58,532 nt of DNA from Lachnospiraceae bacterium. Lineage in GTDB: Bacteria; Bacillota; Clostridia; Lachnospirales; Lachnospiraceae. This document shows, piece after piece, positions 33,710-43,025 of the stretch. Position 1 is the first letter of the stretch, and every line of letters starts with the position of its first letter. Below the pieces are notes generated by a model. The model made no database searches, was not told where the DNA came from, and saw only the letters and a list, made by a program, of their open reading frames with translations. The position numbers were made by a program, and so were the translations under genes. Where the stretch lies: positions 1 to 58,532 of the forward strand of contig JAAVIA010000013.1 in assembly GCA_014799405.1 (NCBI GenBank), given 5' to 3'.

Positions 33710-34513
33710 TTATTTTGTAAAAGTCATTGTGTATTCTGTATATTCAGAAAAATCTTCAGAGCTTGCAAAATCGATAGTTATGGAATCATCTGTGTAATAG
33801 ATTGTGTATTCTTCCACACTGTTCCACATTTTGCCCGTACCATCAGAATCCGTATAATAATAAGGTACATCATATCCATCAGTTGTTTGCTTGAAATAAA
33901 TATAGTCATGCTCAACACGTAAAGTCATTTCACCATATCCCATGGAATCGATGTCACTGTATCCAAACTCAGATCCCTCCAGCCGCATGGAAGAAATGCT
34001 GTAGGTTCCCATTGCTATGTCATCTGAATCATCATCTGGTGTATCAGTATCATCCGGCAAGTCATCCTCTGATGTATCAATATCATCCGGCAATGTGTTA
34101 TTTTGTGTACTTTCTACCGTCTGAGCACCTGTTGAATCATCATTGCCTGTGTTGCCTGTATCATCTTTTTTAAATACAAAAAATATGAGAAAAACAACTA
34201 TTGCAGCAATAAGTACAACTGCACCAATGATAATTCCTATTATTAATCCCGTATTCTGCTTAGGCGGTTGACTGTACCCTCCGTTTGGCTGAGAATTGTA
34301 CATAGGTTGCTGATACCCTCCGCCTGACTGTGGGTTATACATAGACTGCTGATATCCTCCGCCTAACTGTGAGTTATTTATATTTGACTGTTGTGGTTGC
34401 TCAGATGCCAAATTAAATCCTGACTGCTGAGCGTTATTTAACGCATAACCACAAACAGGGCAAAAATTTGTGCTTCCATCTGCAATGTTATTTCCACATT
34501 TTGGGCAATACAT
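33710..34513 (-). CDS. Zinc-ribbon membrane protein of unknown function
   Basis: This is a 267-residue protein. It begins with a zinc ribbon (CPKCGNNI...FCPVCGYAL, two CxxC pairs). A Gln/Gly/Tyr-rich linker with three near repeats of a GGGYQQ-SMYN unit follows, then one transmembrane helix (LIIGIIIGAVVLIAAIVVF) near residues 90-113, an acidic Asp/Thr-rich stretch and a C-terminal beta-rich domain. The zinc ribbon should be cytoplasmic and the C-terminal domain outside. The layout is common in Clostridia; function is not known. ATG follows TAGGAGGAGAC. Confidence 0.85.
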   Translation of the reverse strand: MYCPKCGNNIADGSTNFCPVCGYALNNAQQSGFNLASEQPQQSNINNSQLGGGYQQSMYNPQSGGGYQQPMYNSQPNGGYSQPPKQNTGLIIGIIIGAVVLIAAIVVFLIFFVFKKDDTGNTGNDDSTGAQTVESTQNNTLPDDIDTSEDDLPDDTDTPDDDSDDIAMGTYSISSMRLEGSEFGYSDIDSMGYGEMTLRVEHDYIYFKQTTDGYDVPYYYTDSDGTGKMWNSVEEYTIYYTDDSITIDFASSEDFSEYTEYTMTFTK

Positions 34514-34535
34514 TGTAAGTCTCCTCCTATATCAT

Positions 34536-35282
34536 TTAATAGTTTACAATCTTGCCAAACTCTGCCTTAAGAGATGCACCTCCAACAAGACCGCCGTCAA
34601 TATCAGGCTGTGCAAAAAGCTCTGATGCATTTCCTGCATTTACGGAACCGCCGTACTGTATGCGAACTGCCTCTGCTGTTGCTGCATCATAAATTTCAGC
34701 GATACAGTCACGTATTCCCTTACAAACCTCCTGAGCCTGCTGGGTAGTTGCAGTCTTTCCTGTTCCGATTGCCCATATAGGCTCATATGCAATTACAAGG
34801 TTCTTAACGTCATCTGCCGCTACTCCGTCAAGGTCAGACTTAATCTGAAGCCTTATCCAATCCATTGTAACGCCCATTTCTCTCTGCTCAAGTGACTCAC
34901 CACAGCAAAGAATCGGAGTAAGTCCTGCTGAAATTGCCTTCTTAACCTTCTTGTTAAGTAAGCAGTCACACTCCTTGAAATAATCACGTCTCTCTGAATG
35001 TCCGATAATAACATACTTAACACCTGCATCTACAAGCATCTCTGCTGAAATCTCTCCCGTATATGCACCCTTATCCTCAAAATACATATTCTCGGCACCC
35101 ACCTGTACATTTGAGCCCTTTACAGCCTCAACAACAGGTACAATATCTATTGCCGGTACACAGTAAACAACATCCACTGCATCATTTTTTACAAGTGGCT
35201 CAAGCTCTGCAACAAGAGCAGTTGCCTGAGAAGGTGTCATATTCATCTTCCAATTTCCTGCTATAATTTTCTTTCTAGCCAT
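34536..35282 (-). CDS. tpiA: Triosephosphate isomerase
   Basis: This 248-residue glycolytic TIM-barrel enzyme interconverts dihydroxyacetone phosphate and glyceraldehyde 3-phosphate. Active-site segments are IAGNWKMN with the catalytic lysine, [11 protein letters not shown] with the histidine, and [16 protein letters not shown] with the glutamate and flexible loop 6. [12 protein letters not shown] binds the phosphate. Length is normal. It lies 33 bp downstream of pgk and is likely co-transcribed with it. Confidence 0.98.
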   Translation of the reverse strand: MARKKIIAGNWKMNMTPSQATALVAELEPLVKNDAVDVVYCVPAIDIVPVVEAVKGSNVQVGAENMYFEDKGAYTGEISAEMLVDAGVKYVIIGHSERRDYFKECDCLLNKKVKKAISAGLTPILCCGESLEQREMGVTMDWIRLQIKSDLDGVAADDVKNLVIAYEPIWAIGTGKTATTQQAQEVCKGIRDCIAEIYDAATAEAVRIQYGGSVNAGNASELFAQPDIDGGLVGGASLKAEFGKIVNY

Positions 35283-35315
35283 TTTATTTTCTCCTTGTTA
35301 CTTAATTATTCATTA

Positions 35316-36527
35316 CTATTTATCGTTTGCTGCTGCAACACCCGGAAGCTCCTTACCCTCAAGGAACTCAAGTGATGCGCCGCCGCCTGTTGAAATATGA
35401 CTCATCTTGTCACCATATCCAAGCTGATTTACAGCTGCTGCTGAATCACCGCCACCGATGATTGTAGTTGCATCAGTTTCAGCAAGGGCTGCTGCTACTG
35501 CCTTAGTTCCAACTGCAAGGGTAGGGTTCTCAAATACGCCCATAGGTCCGTTCCAAACAACGGTCTTTGCAGTTTTAACAGCATCTGAGTAAAGCTCGAT
35601 AGTCTTTGGTCCGATATCACAAGCCTCCTTGTCTGCAAGCATCTTGTCTGCATCACATAAAACAGTGTCTACAGGAGCATCAATCGGATTAGGGAACTCA
35701 TCTATCATAACGGAATCTACAGGAAGAAGAAGCTTCTTTCCAAGCTTATCAGCCTTGTCCATCATTTCCTTACAGTAATCAAGCTTAGTGTCGTCCACAA
35801 GCGACTTACCAATCTCATATCCCTTAGCCTTAAGGAATGTGTATGCCATACCGCCTCCGATAATAAGGGTATCGCACTTCTCAAGAAGGTTTGAAATAAC
35901 ATTCAGCTTATCTGCAACCTTTGCACCACCAAGAATAGCAACAAAAGGTCTAACAGGATTTTCTACTGCATTTCCAAGGAAATCAATCTCCTTCTGCATA
36001 AGGTAACCTACAACAGCAGTGTCAACTAAACCTGCAACACCTACATTTGAGCAGTGTGCTCTGTGGGCAGTACCAAATGCATCATTTACAAATACATCAC
36101 AAATGCTTGCAAGGTCCTTTGAAAATGCTTCCCCGTTTTTAGTCTCCTCAGGTCTGAAACGTGTATTCTCAAGAAGAATTACATCGCCCTCCTGCATAGC
36201 CTCAACAGCAGCTCTTGCATTTGGTCCTACAACCTCAGGGTCAGCGGCAAACTTAACCTCCTTGCCAAGAAGCTCTGAGAGACGCTTAGCAACAGGAGCA
36301 AGCGTTTTTGTTGCCTTATCCTCCTCCGTCTTAACCTTTCCAAGGTGTGAGCAAAGGATAACCTTTCCTCCATCAGCAATAAGCTTCTTTATTGTTGGAA
36401 GTGCAGCAACAAGTCTGTTCTCGTCTGTAATCTGTCCTTCCTTAAGTGGTACGTTAAAATCGCATCTGCAAAGAACGCGAAGTCCCTTTACGTTAATATC
36501 ATCTACTGATTTTTTATTTAATGACAT
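35316..36527 (-). CDS. pgk: Phosphoglycerate kinase
   Basis: This is a 403-residue enzyme making ATP from 1,3-bisphosphoglycerate. The N-domain shows [15 protein letters not shown] and LCSHLGKVK, the central [13 protein letters not shown] is present, and the C-domain has [13 protein letters not shown] and [11 protein letters not shown] near the end. I start at the ATG at 36527 with AGGAGG ten bases upstream. A longer frame to 36575 begins in the gap terminator region and lacks a site. It lies 77 bp after gap, separated by a terminator. Confidence 0.97.
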   Translation of the reverse strand: MSLNKKSVDDINVKGLRVLCRCDFNVPLKEGQITDENRLVAALPTIKKLIADGGKVILCSHLGKVKTEEDKATKTLAPVAKRLSELLGKEVKFAADPEVVGPNARAAVEAMQEGDVILLENTRFRPEETKNGEAFSKDLASICDVFVNDAFGTAHRAHCSNVGVAGLVDTAVVGYLMQKEIDFLGNAVENPVRPFVAILGGAKVADKLNVISNLLEKCDTLIIGGGMAYTFLKAKGYEIGKSLVDDTKLDYCKEMMDKADKLGKKLLLPVDSVMIDEFPNPIDAPVDTVLCDADKMLADKEACDIGPKTIELYSDAVKTAKTVVWNGPMGVFENPTLAVGTKAVAAALAETDATTIIGGGDSAAAVNQLGYGDKMSHISTGGGASLEFLEGKELPGVAAANDK

Positions 36528-36561
36528 TTTATATTGTCCTCCTGTAAATAAATAATAATAA

Positions 36562-36592
36562 AAGGCCCGGTCCAAAAGACCGGACCTTTTTA
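36562..36592 (-). terminator. Terminator between gap and pgk
   Basis: On the minus strand GGTCCGGTC pairs with GACCGGGCC around a short T-rich loop, followed by TTTTATTATTATT. It lies 14 bp after the gap stop. It would make gap largely monocistronic, with pgk-tpiA fed by readthrough or by another promoter. Confidence 0.8.
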
Positions 36593-36604
36593 GGTCAGCT
36601 TATA

Positions 36605-37627
36605 TTAGCCTAATTCAGCGAAGTACTTGATTGTTCTAACCATCTGGCTAGTGTATGAATTCTCATTATCATACCATGAAACAACCTGAACCTCATAAAG
36701 ATCATCAGCAATAGGAGCTACCATAGTCTGAGTTGCATCAAAGAGTGAACCATATCTCATTCCGATAACGTCAGATGAAACAATCTGATCCTCGTTATAT
36801 CCGTAAGACTCTGATGCAGCAGCCTTCATAGCAGCGTTGATGCCTTCCTTAGTAACATCCTTACCCTTAACTACAGCAGTTAAGATTGTAGTTGAACCTG
36901 TTGGTACAGGAACTCTCTGTGCAGAACCGATTAACTTTCCGTTTAACTCAGGGATAACTAAGCCGATTGCCTTAGCAGCACCTGTTGAGTTAGGAACAAT
37001 GTTTACGGCTGCAGCACGTGCTCTTCTTAAATCACCCTTTCTGTGTGGTCCGTCAAGAACCATCTGGTCGCCGGTATATGCATGGATAGTTGACATGATA
37101 CCTGACTGGATTGGAGCATAGTCGTTAAGTGCCTTAGCCATAGGAGCTAAGCAGTTTGTAGTACATGATGCAGCAGAAATAATTGTGTCATCCTTAGTAA
37201 GAGTGTTCTCATTTACGCTGTAAACGATAGTAGGAAGGTCATTTCCTGCTGGAGCTGAAATAACTACTTTCTTAGCGCCTGCATCAATATGAGCCTGTGA
37301 CTTAGCCTTTGATACATAGAAACCTGTACACTCAAGAACAACGTCTACATCAAGCTGTCCCCAAGGAAGGTTCTTAGCATCTGCCTCTGCGTAAATCTTT
37401 AAAGTCTTACCACATACTGTAATTGTACCTGCCTCATCATCAGCTGTAACCTGATCAGCATTAGCGTACTTACCCTGTGATGAATCATACTTTAATAAGT
37501 GTGCAAGCATTGAAGGCTTTGTTAAGTCATTGATTGCTACAACCTCATAACCCTCTGCATCAAACATCTGTCTGAATGCAAGACGACCGATACGTCCAAA
37601 ACCGTTAATTGCTACTTTTACTGCCAT
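36605..37627 (-). CDS. gap: Glyceraldehyde-3-phosphate dehydrogenase
   Basis: This 340-residue NAD-dependent glycolytic enzyme has the N-terminal [17 protein letters not shown] dinucleotide motif, the active-site [15 protein letters not shown] with its catalytic cysteine, and GTGSTT-like phosphate site segments ([15 protein letters not shown]). [12 protein letters not shown] is at the C-terminus. Length is normal. Its AGGAGG site and unusually long hairpin-rich leader suggest high and perhaps regulated expression. Confidence 0.98.
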   Translation of the reverse strand: MAVKVAINGFGRIGRLAFRQMFDAEGYEVVAINDLTKPSMLAHLLKYDSSQGKYANADQVTADDEAGTITVCGKTLKIYAEADAKNLPWGQLDVDVVLECTGFYVSKAKSQAHIDAGAKKVVISAPAGNDLPTIVYSVNENTLTKDDTIISAASCTTNCLAPMAKALNDYAPIQSGIMSTIHAYTGDQMVLDGPHRKGDLRRARAAAVNIVPNSTGAAKAIGLVIPELNGKLIGSAQRVPVPTGSTTILTAVVKGKDVTKEGINAAMKAAASESYGYNEDQIVSSDVIGMRYGSLFDATQTMVAPIADDLYEVQVVSWYDNENSYTSQMVRTIKYFAELG

Positions 37628-37664
37628 TTTTTATTCCTCCTAAGTTTTGAAATAAATTTATAAG

Positions 37665-37735
37665 TACTGCTTGGCAAGCAGTAAATTATCTTTTGCCATC
37701 TTTTTTAATGGATGGCTTGTCCCAACAAAAGTTGG
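37665..37735 (-). promoter_or_regulatory. Three tandem hairpins in the gap leader
   Basis: The predicted 5' leader of gap contains CCAAC/GTTGG (37722-37735), GCCATC/GATGGC (37695-37716) and TACTGCTT/AAGCAGTA (37665-37683) in a row. None is followed by a T tract, so they are not terminators. They could stabilise the abundant mRNA or bind a regulator. No known riboswitch motif was recognised. Confidence 0.6.
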
Positions 37736-37777
37736 TAACTTATGCTAATTTTTTACAAATCAATAATAACTTTTTTT

Positions 37778-37806
37778 AGTACAAAATTCAAGTATTAAAT
37801 TGTCAA
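37778..37806 (-). promoter_or_regulatory. Promoter of gap
   Basis: On the minus strand perfect TTGACA (37801-37806), a 17-bp spacer and TGTACT (37778-37783), which matches TATAAT at four positions. It gives a leader of roughly 145 nt that includes the three hairpins. Confidence 0.6.
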
Positions 37807-37893
37807 TTTTTTCTTCTTTTTTCGATTAAAAACAACTCATAATGATTATATACCTTGATGCGTGTATATATTTAAAATTAAAATATAAAATTA

Positions 37894-37922
37894 TTGAAAT
37901 TGTTTTTTAAAAAATATACAAT
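37894..37922 (+). promoter_or_regulatory. Promoter of the histidinol phosphatase gene
   Basis: TTGAAA (37894-37899), a 17-bp spacer and TACAAT (37917-37922), 60 bp upstream of the start codon. Together with the gap promoter on the other strand it accounts for most of the 354-bp divergent gap. Confidence 0.65.
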
Positions 37923-37981
37923 TATTATGCTATGCAAATTTCAGGCTGCAATGATATTCACTTATTAAGGAGGCATGACCC

Positions 37982-38800
37982 ATGATTTTTCCTGATTATC
38001 ATATACATACATCATTTTCTTCCGATTGCAAAAGTAATATACATGATATTATAAAAAAAGCGAAGGAAAACGGTCTTATGTCAATGTGCGTGACAGACCA
38101 TTACGATATAGATTTCCCTGTGCAAAAGGCTGAACCGACAATGGATTTTTATTTAGACACGGATAAATATTATGAATATATGTCTGGTGTTAAAAATTCC
38201 GTATCACCGGATTTTGACCTTAGAATAGGCGTTGAGCTGGGCGTTATGCCGAATGTAACAAAAAAGGCTGCTGAATATGTCAAAAAACATCCTGAGCTTG
38301 ATTTCATTATATGCAGCACGCATCTTGTTGACGGTCTTGACCCTTACTATCCTGAATATTTTAAGGATAAAACGGACGCGGAGGCTTACGGAAGATATTT
38401 TGAAGAAATTTTAAATACGGTTAGGGACTTTCATACATTTAACGTGTACGGACATTTAGATTACATTGTAAGATATGGTCGAAAGCACTATGAAAGCTTT
38501 AAATTTTCCGACCATATGGATATTTTTAGGGAAATTATTAAAATTATCGTGGAAAATGGCTGCGGTATTGAAATAAATACATGCAGTCTTTATAAAGACC
38601 TCCCATATCCTCATCCACACAGGGATATACTCAGACTTTATAAGGATGCAGGCGGTGAAATTATTACAATCGGCAGTGACACCCACGACACGGTTCATGT
38701 GGGATATGGCTTTGACAGGGCTCGTCAGCTTCTGCTTGACAATGGCTTTAAGTATTACTGTACCTTTGATAAACAGAAGCCGACCTTTGTAGAACTATAA
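37982..38800 (+). CDS. hisK: Histidinol-phosphatase, PHP family
   Basis: This 272-residue phosphoesterase of the PHP superfamily has metal ligands seen in DYHIHTSFSSDC (H-x-H), CVTDHYDID, ICSTHLVDG, NVYGHLDYIVRYG and IGSDTHDTVHVGYG. The pattern fits HisJ/HisK-type enzymes that remove phosphate from histidinol phosphate, the one step the his cluster at 24.7-30.2 kb lacks because its HisB has no phosphatase domain. Other PHP phosphoesterase substrates cannot be excluded. ATG follows AAGGAGGCATGACCC. Confidence 0.9.
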   Translation: MIFPDYHIHTSFSSDCKSNIHDIIKKAKENGLMSMCVTDHYDIDFPVQKAEPTMDFYLDTDKYYEYMSGVKNSVSPDFDLRIGVELGVMPNVTKKAAEYVKKHPELDFIICSTHLVDGLDPYYPEYFKDKTDAEAYGRYFEEILNTVRDFHTFNVYGHLDYIVRYGRKHYESFKFSDHMDIFREIIKIIVENGCGIEINTCSLYKDLPYPHPHRDILRLYKDAGGEIITIGSDTHDTVHVGYGFDRARQLLLDNGFKYYCTFDKQKPTFVEL

Positions 38801-38835
38801 ATTACCATAAACGGGACTTCCTGTGATGCAAATGG

Positions 38836-40020
38836 CTAGCTTTTCCCGTGTAACTGAAAATCCTCATACTGTGGTGACATACTCCTGAGCTTTGTTATTA
38901 TTTCTGCCAGCCGGTTACATACAATATCCACTTCCCTCTTTGTTGTTTCATGACTGATTGTAAGCCGCAGTGATCCGCTTGCAATGTCTTCAGGCAATCC
39001 GATTGCCGTAAGCACATGTGACGGGTTCTTTGACGAAGATGTGCAGGCAGAGCCTGTTGATGCACATATACCGTTCATGTCAAGCATTATAAGAAGCGAT
39101 TCCCCCTCCACAAACTGAAAACTGAAGTTTGTGTTATTTGGCAGTCTGTTTGTCATGTGTCCGTTTACTCTTGTATATGGTATTGTATTCATAATTTTGT
39201 TAATCATATAATCTCTTAAGTTTCTCTCATAAGCTGCCCTTTCCTTCATTGTTTTTTCGGCAATTTCCACTGCCTTGCCAAGTCCTGCTATGCCCGGAAC
39301 ATTTTCCGTTCCTGCTCTCATTCCCCGCTCCTGTGCTCCTCCATGTATAAAGCTTCCTATATTCATTTTTTCATTTATATACAAAAAGCCTGTACCTTTC
39401 GGACCGTTCAGCTTATGTCCGCTTGCAGACAGCATATCTATTTTTAATTCCTTTACATCTATAGGAAGATGACCGTACGCCTGTACTGCATCCGTATGGA
39501 ACCATATTCCCCTGCTGCTTGCTATTTCCCCTATTTCCTTTATAGGCTGTATGCTTCCTATTTCATTGTTTGCAAACATTACGGATATTAAAATTGTATC
39601 AGGCCTTATTGCCCTTACAAGCTCATCAAGCTTTATAATTCCATTTTCATCCACATTTACATATGTTATATCAAAGCCATTTTTTTTAAGCGCCTCACAT
39701 GTATGAATTATGGCATGGTGCTCTATTTTTGATGTTATAATGTGTTTTCCTCTGCCCGAATAAGCCTTTGCCGTCTCCGTAAGTGCCCAGTTATCAGCTT
39801 CTGAGCCTCCTGCCGTAAAATATATATTTTCCGGCTCTGTATTAAGGGATAATGCAATTTTTTCTCTTGAGCTTTCCATAACTGCCCTGCTGCTTTCAGA
39901 AAATCCGTATATGCTTGAGGGATTGCCATACAGCTTGGAAAAATATGGTATCATTTCCGCCAAAACCTCCTGATGTGTCTTCGTTGTAGCCGCATTATCC
40001 ATATAAATTATATTATCCAT
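38836..40020 (-). CDS. Cysteine desulfurase
   Basis: This is a 394-residue PLP enzyme of the NifS/IscS class. It shows MDNAATTKTHQEV at the start, EHHAIIHTCE with the stacking histidine, WFHTDAVQAYGHLP, and SASGHKLNGPKGTGFLYI with the PLP lysine. The active-site cysteine is in STGSACTSSSKNPSHVL near the C-terminus. It releases sulfur from cysteine for Fe-S clusters or thiolated tRNA. No scaffold or MnmA gene is adjacent, so the exact pathway is open. ATG follows GAGGAG. Confidence 0.95.
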   Translation of the reverse strand: MDNIIYMDNAATTKTHQEVLAEMIPYFSKLYGNPSSIYGFSESSRAVMESSREKIALSLNTEPENIYFTAGGSEADNWALTETAKAYSGRGKHIITSKIEHHAIIHTCEALKKNGFDITYVNVDENGIIKLDELVRAIRPDTILISVMFANNEIGSIQPIKEIGEIASSRGIWFHTDAVQAYGHLPIDVKELKIDMLSASGHKLNGPKGTGFLYINEKMNIGSFIHGGAQERGMRAGTENVPGIAGLGKAVEIAEKTMKERAAYERNLRDYMINKIMNTIPYTRVNGHMTNRLPNNTNFSFQFVEGESLLIMLDMNGICASTGSACTSSSKNPSHVLTAIGLPEDIASGSLRLTISHETTKREVDIVCNRLAEIITKLRSMSPQYEDFQLHGKS

Positions 40021-40133
40021 TACTTTATTTACTCCTCACTTATATAAAGTTATATTCAAACAGCCATTTTCCTGTAATATTAATGTCGTCTTGTTAATAT
40101 ATTTTAAATCAAGAGCAACTTTAGGATAGCGGC

Positions 40134-41495
40134 TTGTCAAAAAAAACAATTATTAAAGGCACCTTAATATTAACTATCGCAGGTATAGCCACAAAATTTT
40201 TAGGATTCTATAATAGAATATTCTTAACACGTACAATAGGTGTAAAGGAAATAGGAGTTTATCAGCTTGTTTTTCCACTTTACATTCTTGCCTTTTCCAT
40301 ATCCTGTTCGGGTCTTGCCACGGCGCTTACAAAGCACATATCTTATTTTCTCGGACAAAATAAGCATCGTTCAATGAACCGCATATCCAGGTTCTGTTTT
40401 TTGCTGTCCATAGGCGCAAGTCTTATTGTATGCTCATTTATATACCTTTTTTCTGAATTCTTATGTACAAACATTTTAAAAAACAGTGACTGTATCCCAC
40501 TGCTCAGAACTATTATAATCGCAATTCCTTTTGTCGCACTTAAGGCGGGAATAAACGCTTTTTTTGTCGGTGTGGATAAACCCGGATTTCAGGGAATCAC
40601 AAACTTTTTCGAACAGATAGCCAGAATAGGTACGGGAATGTTTCTTGCACACATCTGGGCCTCAGACAGGCTGGATGCAAAGCTTGCCGTTATAGCCGTT
40701 GTTACAGGCGAAATAGCCGCTACATTTTTGTCAGCCATTTTCTTTATTGTAAATAAAAATAAATATATGCCTATCGTTAAAAATACAGATAAATCAAACG
40801 ACAACGCCACAGGAATAGTAAAGCCCTATATTATGGATGCAGTTCCGATAACAACAAACAATCTTATGCTTACGCTTTTTTCAAGCCTTGAAACGATTCT
40901 TATTCCTGCCATGCTCTATTACTATTACATGAACAGCGATAAATCAATGGAAATATATGGTATTATAACAGGAATCGTTATACCCTTCCTGCTGTTTCCT
41001 GCAACAATAACCACATCTCTCTCAACAATGCTCCTCCCTGCCGTATCATACGCGAGGGCAAAAAGCAACATTTCTCTTATTGTTGAGGCAATTAAAAAAA
41101 GCCTCATGTTCTGCTTTGTTTTAGGACTTTTGTCATGGGGCTTTTATATGATTTTCGGCAAAGCCTTATGTATATTTACATTTAAAAATGAATATGCCGG
41201 CGTGCTTTTACAGAAAATAAGCTTTCTTTGTCCGTTTATATACATATCGGGAAACATGTCTGCCATACTGAACGGAATGGGAAAGGCCTTTGGTAATCTT
41301 ATGATAAATGTTGCGGGACTTGTGGTTCGTATTATAATAACCGTTACCCTTGTTCCCACATACGGAATAACCGCATATTTTCTCGGAATGACCTTAAGCT
41401 ATATACTCCTTGACGTGTGCATGCTGGTGATGGCATTCAGGAGCTTGAATGAAAAACCATATATACAATCGCAGAAAAATCACTTTTCAATGTAA
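40134..41495 (+). CDS. SpoVB-like polysaccharide/lipid flippase
   Basis: This 453-residue polytopic membrane protein of the MOP/MVF-like superfamily has about 12-14 hydrophobic segments. The N-terminus (TIIKGTLILTIAGIATKFLG, then FYNRIFLTRTIGVKEIGVYQ) matches the stage V sporulation protein B/oligosaccharide flippase family. The family transports lipid-linked cell-wall intermediates across the membrane. It starts with TTG after a weak TTAGGA site. Its 3' end overlaps the convergent lipoprotein gene by 16 bp. Confidence 0.9.
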   Translation: MSKKTIIKGTLILTIAGIATKFLGFYNRIFLTRTIGVKEIGVYQLVFPLYILAFSISCSGLATALTKHISYFLGQNKHRSMNRISRFCFLLSIGASLIVCSFIYLFSEFLCTNILKNSDCIPLLRTIIIAIPFVALKAGINAFFVGVDKPGFQGITNFFEQIARIGTGMFLAHIWASDRLDAKLAVIAVVTGEIAATFLSAIFFIVNKNKYMPIVKNTDKSNDNATGIVKPYIMDAVPITTNNLMLTLFSSLETILIPAMLYYYYMNSDKSMEIYGIITGIVIPFLLFPATITTSLSTMLLPAVSYARAKSNISLIVEAIKKSLMFCFVLGLLSWGFYMIFGKALCIFTFKNEYAGVLLQKISFLCPFIYISGNMSAILNGMGKAFGNLMINVAGLVVRIIITVTLVPTYGITAYFLGMTLSYILLDVCMLVMAFRSLNEKPYIQSQKNHFSM

Positions 41496-42001
41496 ACCGG
41501 AATTGTCTCCTGCCCGTCAACGTAATATTTGATATGTTCAGCAAAGTTATTATCGGTACTTTTTTCTCCCGGTGCAGCGGACGATGAAAATTTAATATAA
41601 GAATCATCTGTGCCTTGTAAATCTAATATATATACATATGTATATTTATGATCTTTGTCGTTATCATTTGCTTCGTATGCTGTCAAATTGGTGCTTTTAC
41701 CAAGAATTTTTTTGCTATCATAAGCTTCTTTTTCTTCTTTGGAAATAATTTCCGCAGTATATGCCTCTATCGGCAGAGAACCATACTGCATAATGATTTT
41801 CTCATCCTCCATGTGGTATTGGTGTGTTCCTCTATTCAAAAAAGCATAAACCTCCACACACTCCATTGTCGTTGTAGTTCCATCAGCATTCTTTCTTGTT
41901 ATTGTTAATAGCTCTCCTTCGCACCCTGTAAGTAACAATATGCATAAACATACAAGCACTGTTATTTTACAATATCTTTTTGCGTTCTTATTATATCTCA
42001 T
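41480..42001 (-). CDS. Lipoprotein of unknown function
   Basis: This 173-residue protein has an N-terminal signal peptide (ITVLVCLCILLLTGC) ending in the lipobox LTGC, so it should be anchored outside the membrane. The mature part is a small mixed-fold domain; KNADGTTTTMECVEVYAFL and YTYVYILDLQGTDDSYIKF stand out, but no family is recognised. It overlaps the convergent flippase gene tail to tail by 16 bp and lies 85 bp downstream of metA. Confidence 0.8.
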   Translation of the reverse strand: MRYNKNAKRYCKITVLVCLCILLLTGCEGELLTITRKNADGTTTTMECVEVYAFLNRGTHQYHMEDEKIIMQYGSLPIEAYTAEIISKEEKEAYDSKKILGKSTNLTAYEANDNDKDHKYTYVYILDLQGTDDSYIKFSSSAAPGEKSTDNNFAEHIKYYVDGQETIPVYIEK

Positions 42002-42086
42002 ATCATCCGAATTCCTTTTAAAACTTTACTGTATATTCTGTTACTTGATGTAAGCCCTGTCATACCATAATCTTTCTAACAACTCT

Positions 42087-43004
42087 TTAAGCCTTCTTCG
42101 TCCACTCATAAGGAGTCTGCTGATATACGTAATAATTAAGCCAATTTGTATAAAGCGTATTTGCATGGCATCTCCATGATTTAATCGGCTTATTTTCAGG
42201 GTTATCGTCAGGGTAATAATTAACCGGAATGTCAGGGTTTATCCCCTTCGCCAAATCCCTTTTATACTCCTGGTCCAAAGTAATGGTATCATATTCAGGG
42301 TGTCCCGTCACAAATATGTTTTTTCCCTCCTCCCCTATGATAAGGTACGGTCCTGTTATTTTTGATTCCGCAACTATCTCAAGGAGAGGATTATTTACAA
42401 TTGCTTCCTTATCCACGCCTGTATACCTTGACTGCGGAACAAGAAATGAGTCGTCAAATCCCCGCACAAGAGGCGTTCTCTTATGAAATGTATAATGCTT
42501 ATATACTCCTGAAAATTTCTTTTCAAGCCGTATCTTTGCAACACCATATCTGTAATAAAGCCCAGCCTGTGCACCCCAGCATATATGAAGCGTTGAGGTA
42601 ACGTTGTCCTTTGACCAGTCCATTATTTTTGTAAGCTCATCCCAGTATTCAACCTCCTCAAATTCCATCGTCTCGACAGGCGCTCCCGTAATAATAAGAC
42701 CGTCCCATTTTCTGTCCTTTATGCTGTTAAAATCCGTGTAAAATCTTTCAAGGTGTGACTGGGACGCATTTTTTGCTTCATGCGATACGGTTCTTATAAA
42801 TGAAATATTTACCTGCAAAGGAGTGTTTGAGAGGCTTCTTAAAAGCTGAAGCTCTGCATCCTCCTTCAAGGGCATCAAATTTAAAATAAGAATGTCAAGC
42901 GGACGAATATCCTGGCTCATGGCACGATTTTCGTCCATAACAAATATATTTTCCTGTTCAAGTATTTTCTTTACCGGTAAATCGTTGTCAATCCTTATAG
43001 GCAT
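42087..43004 (-). CDS. metA: Homoserine O-acetyltransferase, MetA type
   Basis: This 305-residue enzyme activates homoserine for methionine synthesis. From the ATG at 43004 (MPIRI) the catalytic cysteine is C142 (HICWGAQAG) and the residue that decides acyl-donor choice is E111 (GAPVETMEF), exactly the numbering of the Bacillus cereus enzyme, which uses acetyl-CoA. E. coli MetA, which uses succinyl-CoA, has glycine there. A second ATG three codons upstream sits directly on AAAGG and is a worse start. It lies 21 bp after ligA, probably in the same transcript. Confidence 0.95.
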   Translation of the reverse strand: MPIRIDNDLPVKKILEQENIFVMDENRAMSQDIRPLDILILNLMPLKEDAELQLLRSLSNTPLQVNISFIRTVSHEAKNASQSHLERFYTDFNSIKDRKWDGLIITGAPVETMEFEEVEYWDELTKIMDWSKDNVTSTLHICWGAQAGLYYRYGVAKIRLEKKFSGVYKHYTFHKRTPLVRGFDDSFLVPQSRYTGVDKEAIVNNPLLEIVAESKITGPYLIIGEEGKNIFVTGHPEYDTITLDQEYKRDLAKGINPDIPVNYYPDDNPENKPIKSWRCHANTLYTNWLNYYVYQQTPYEWTKKA

Positions 43005-43025
43005 GTTTATCATCCTTTCATCTGT

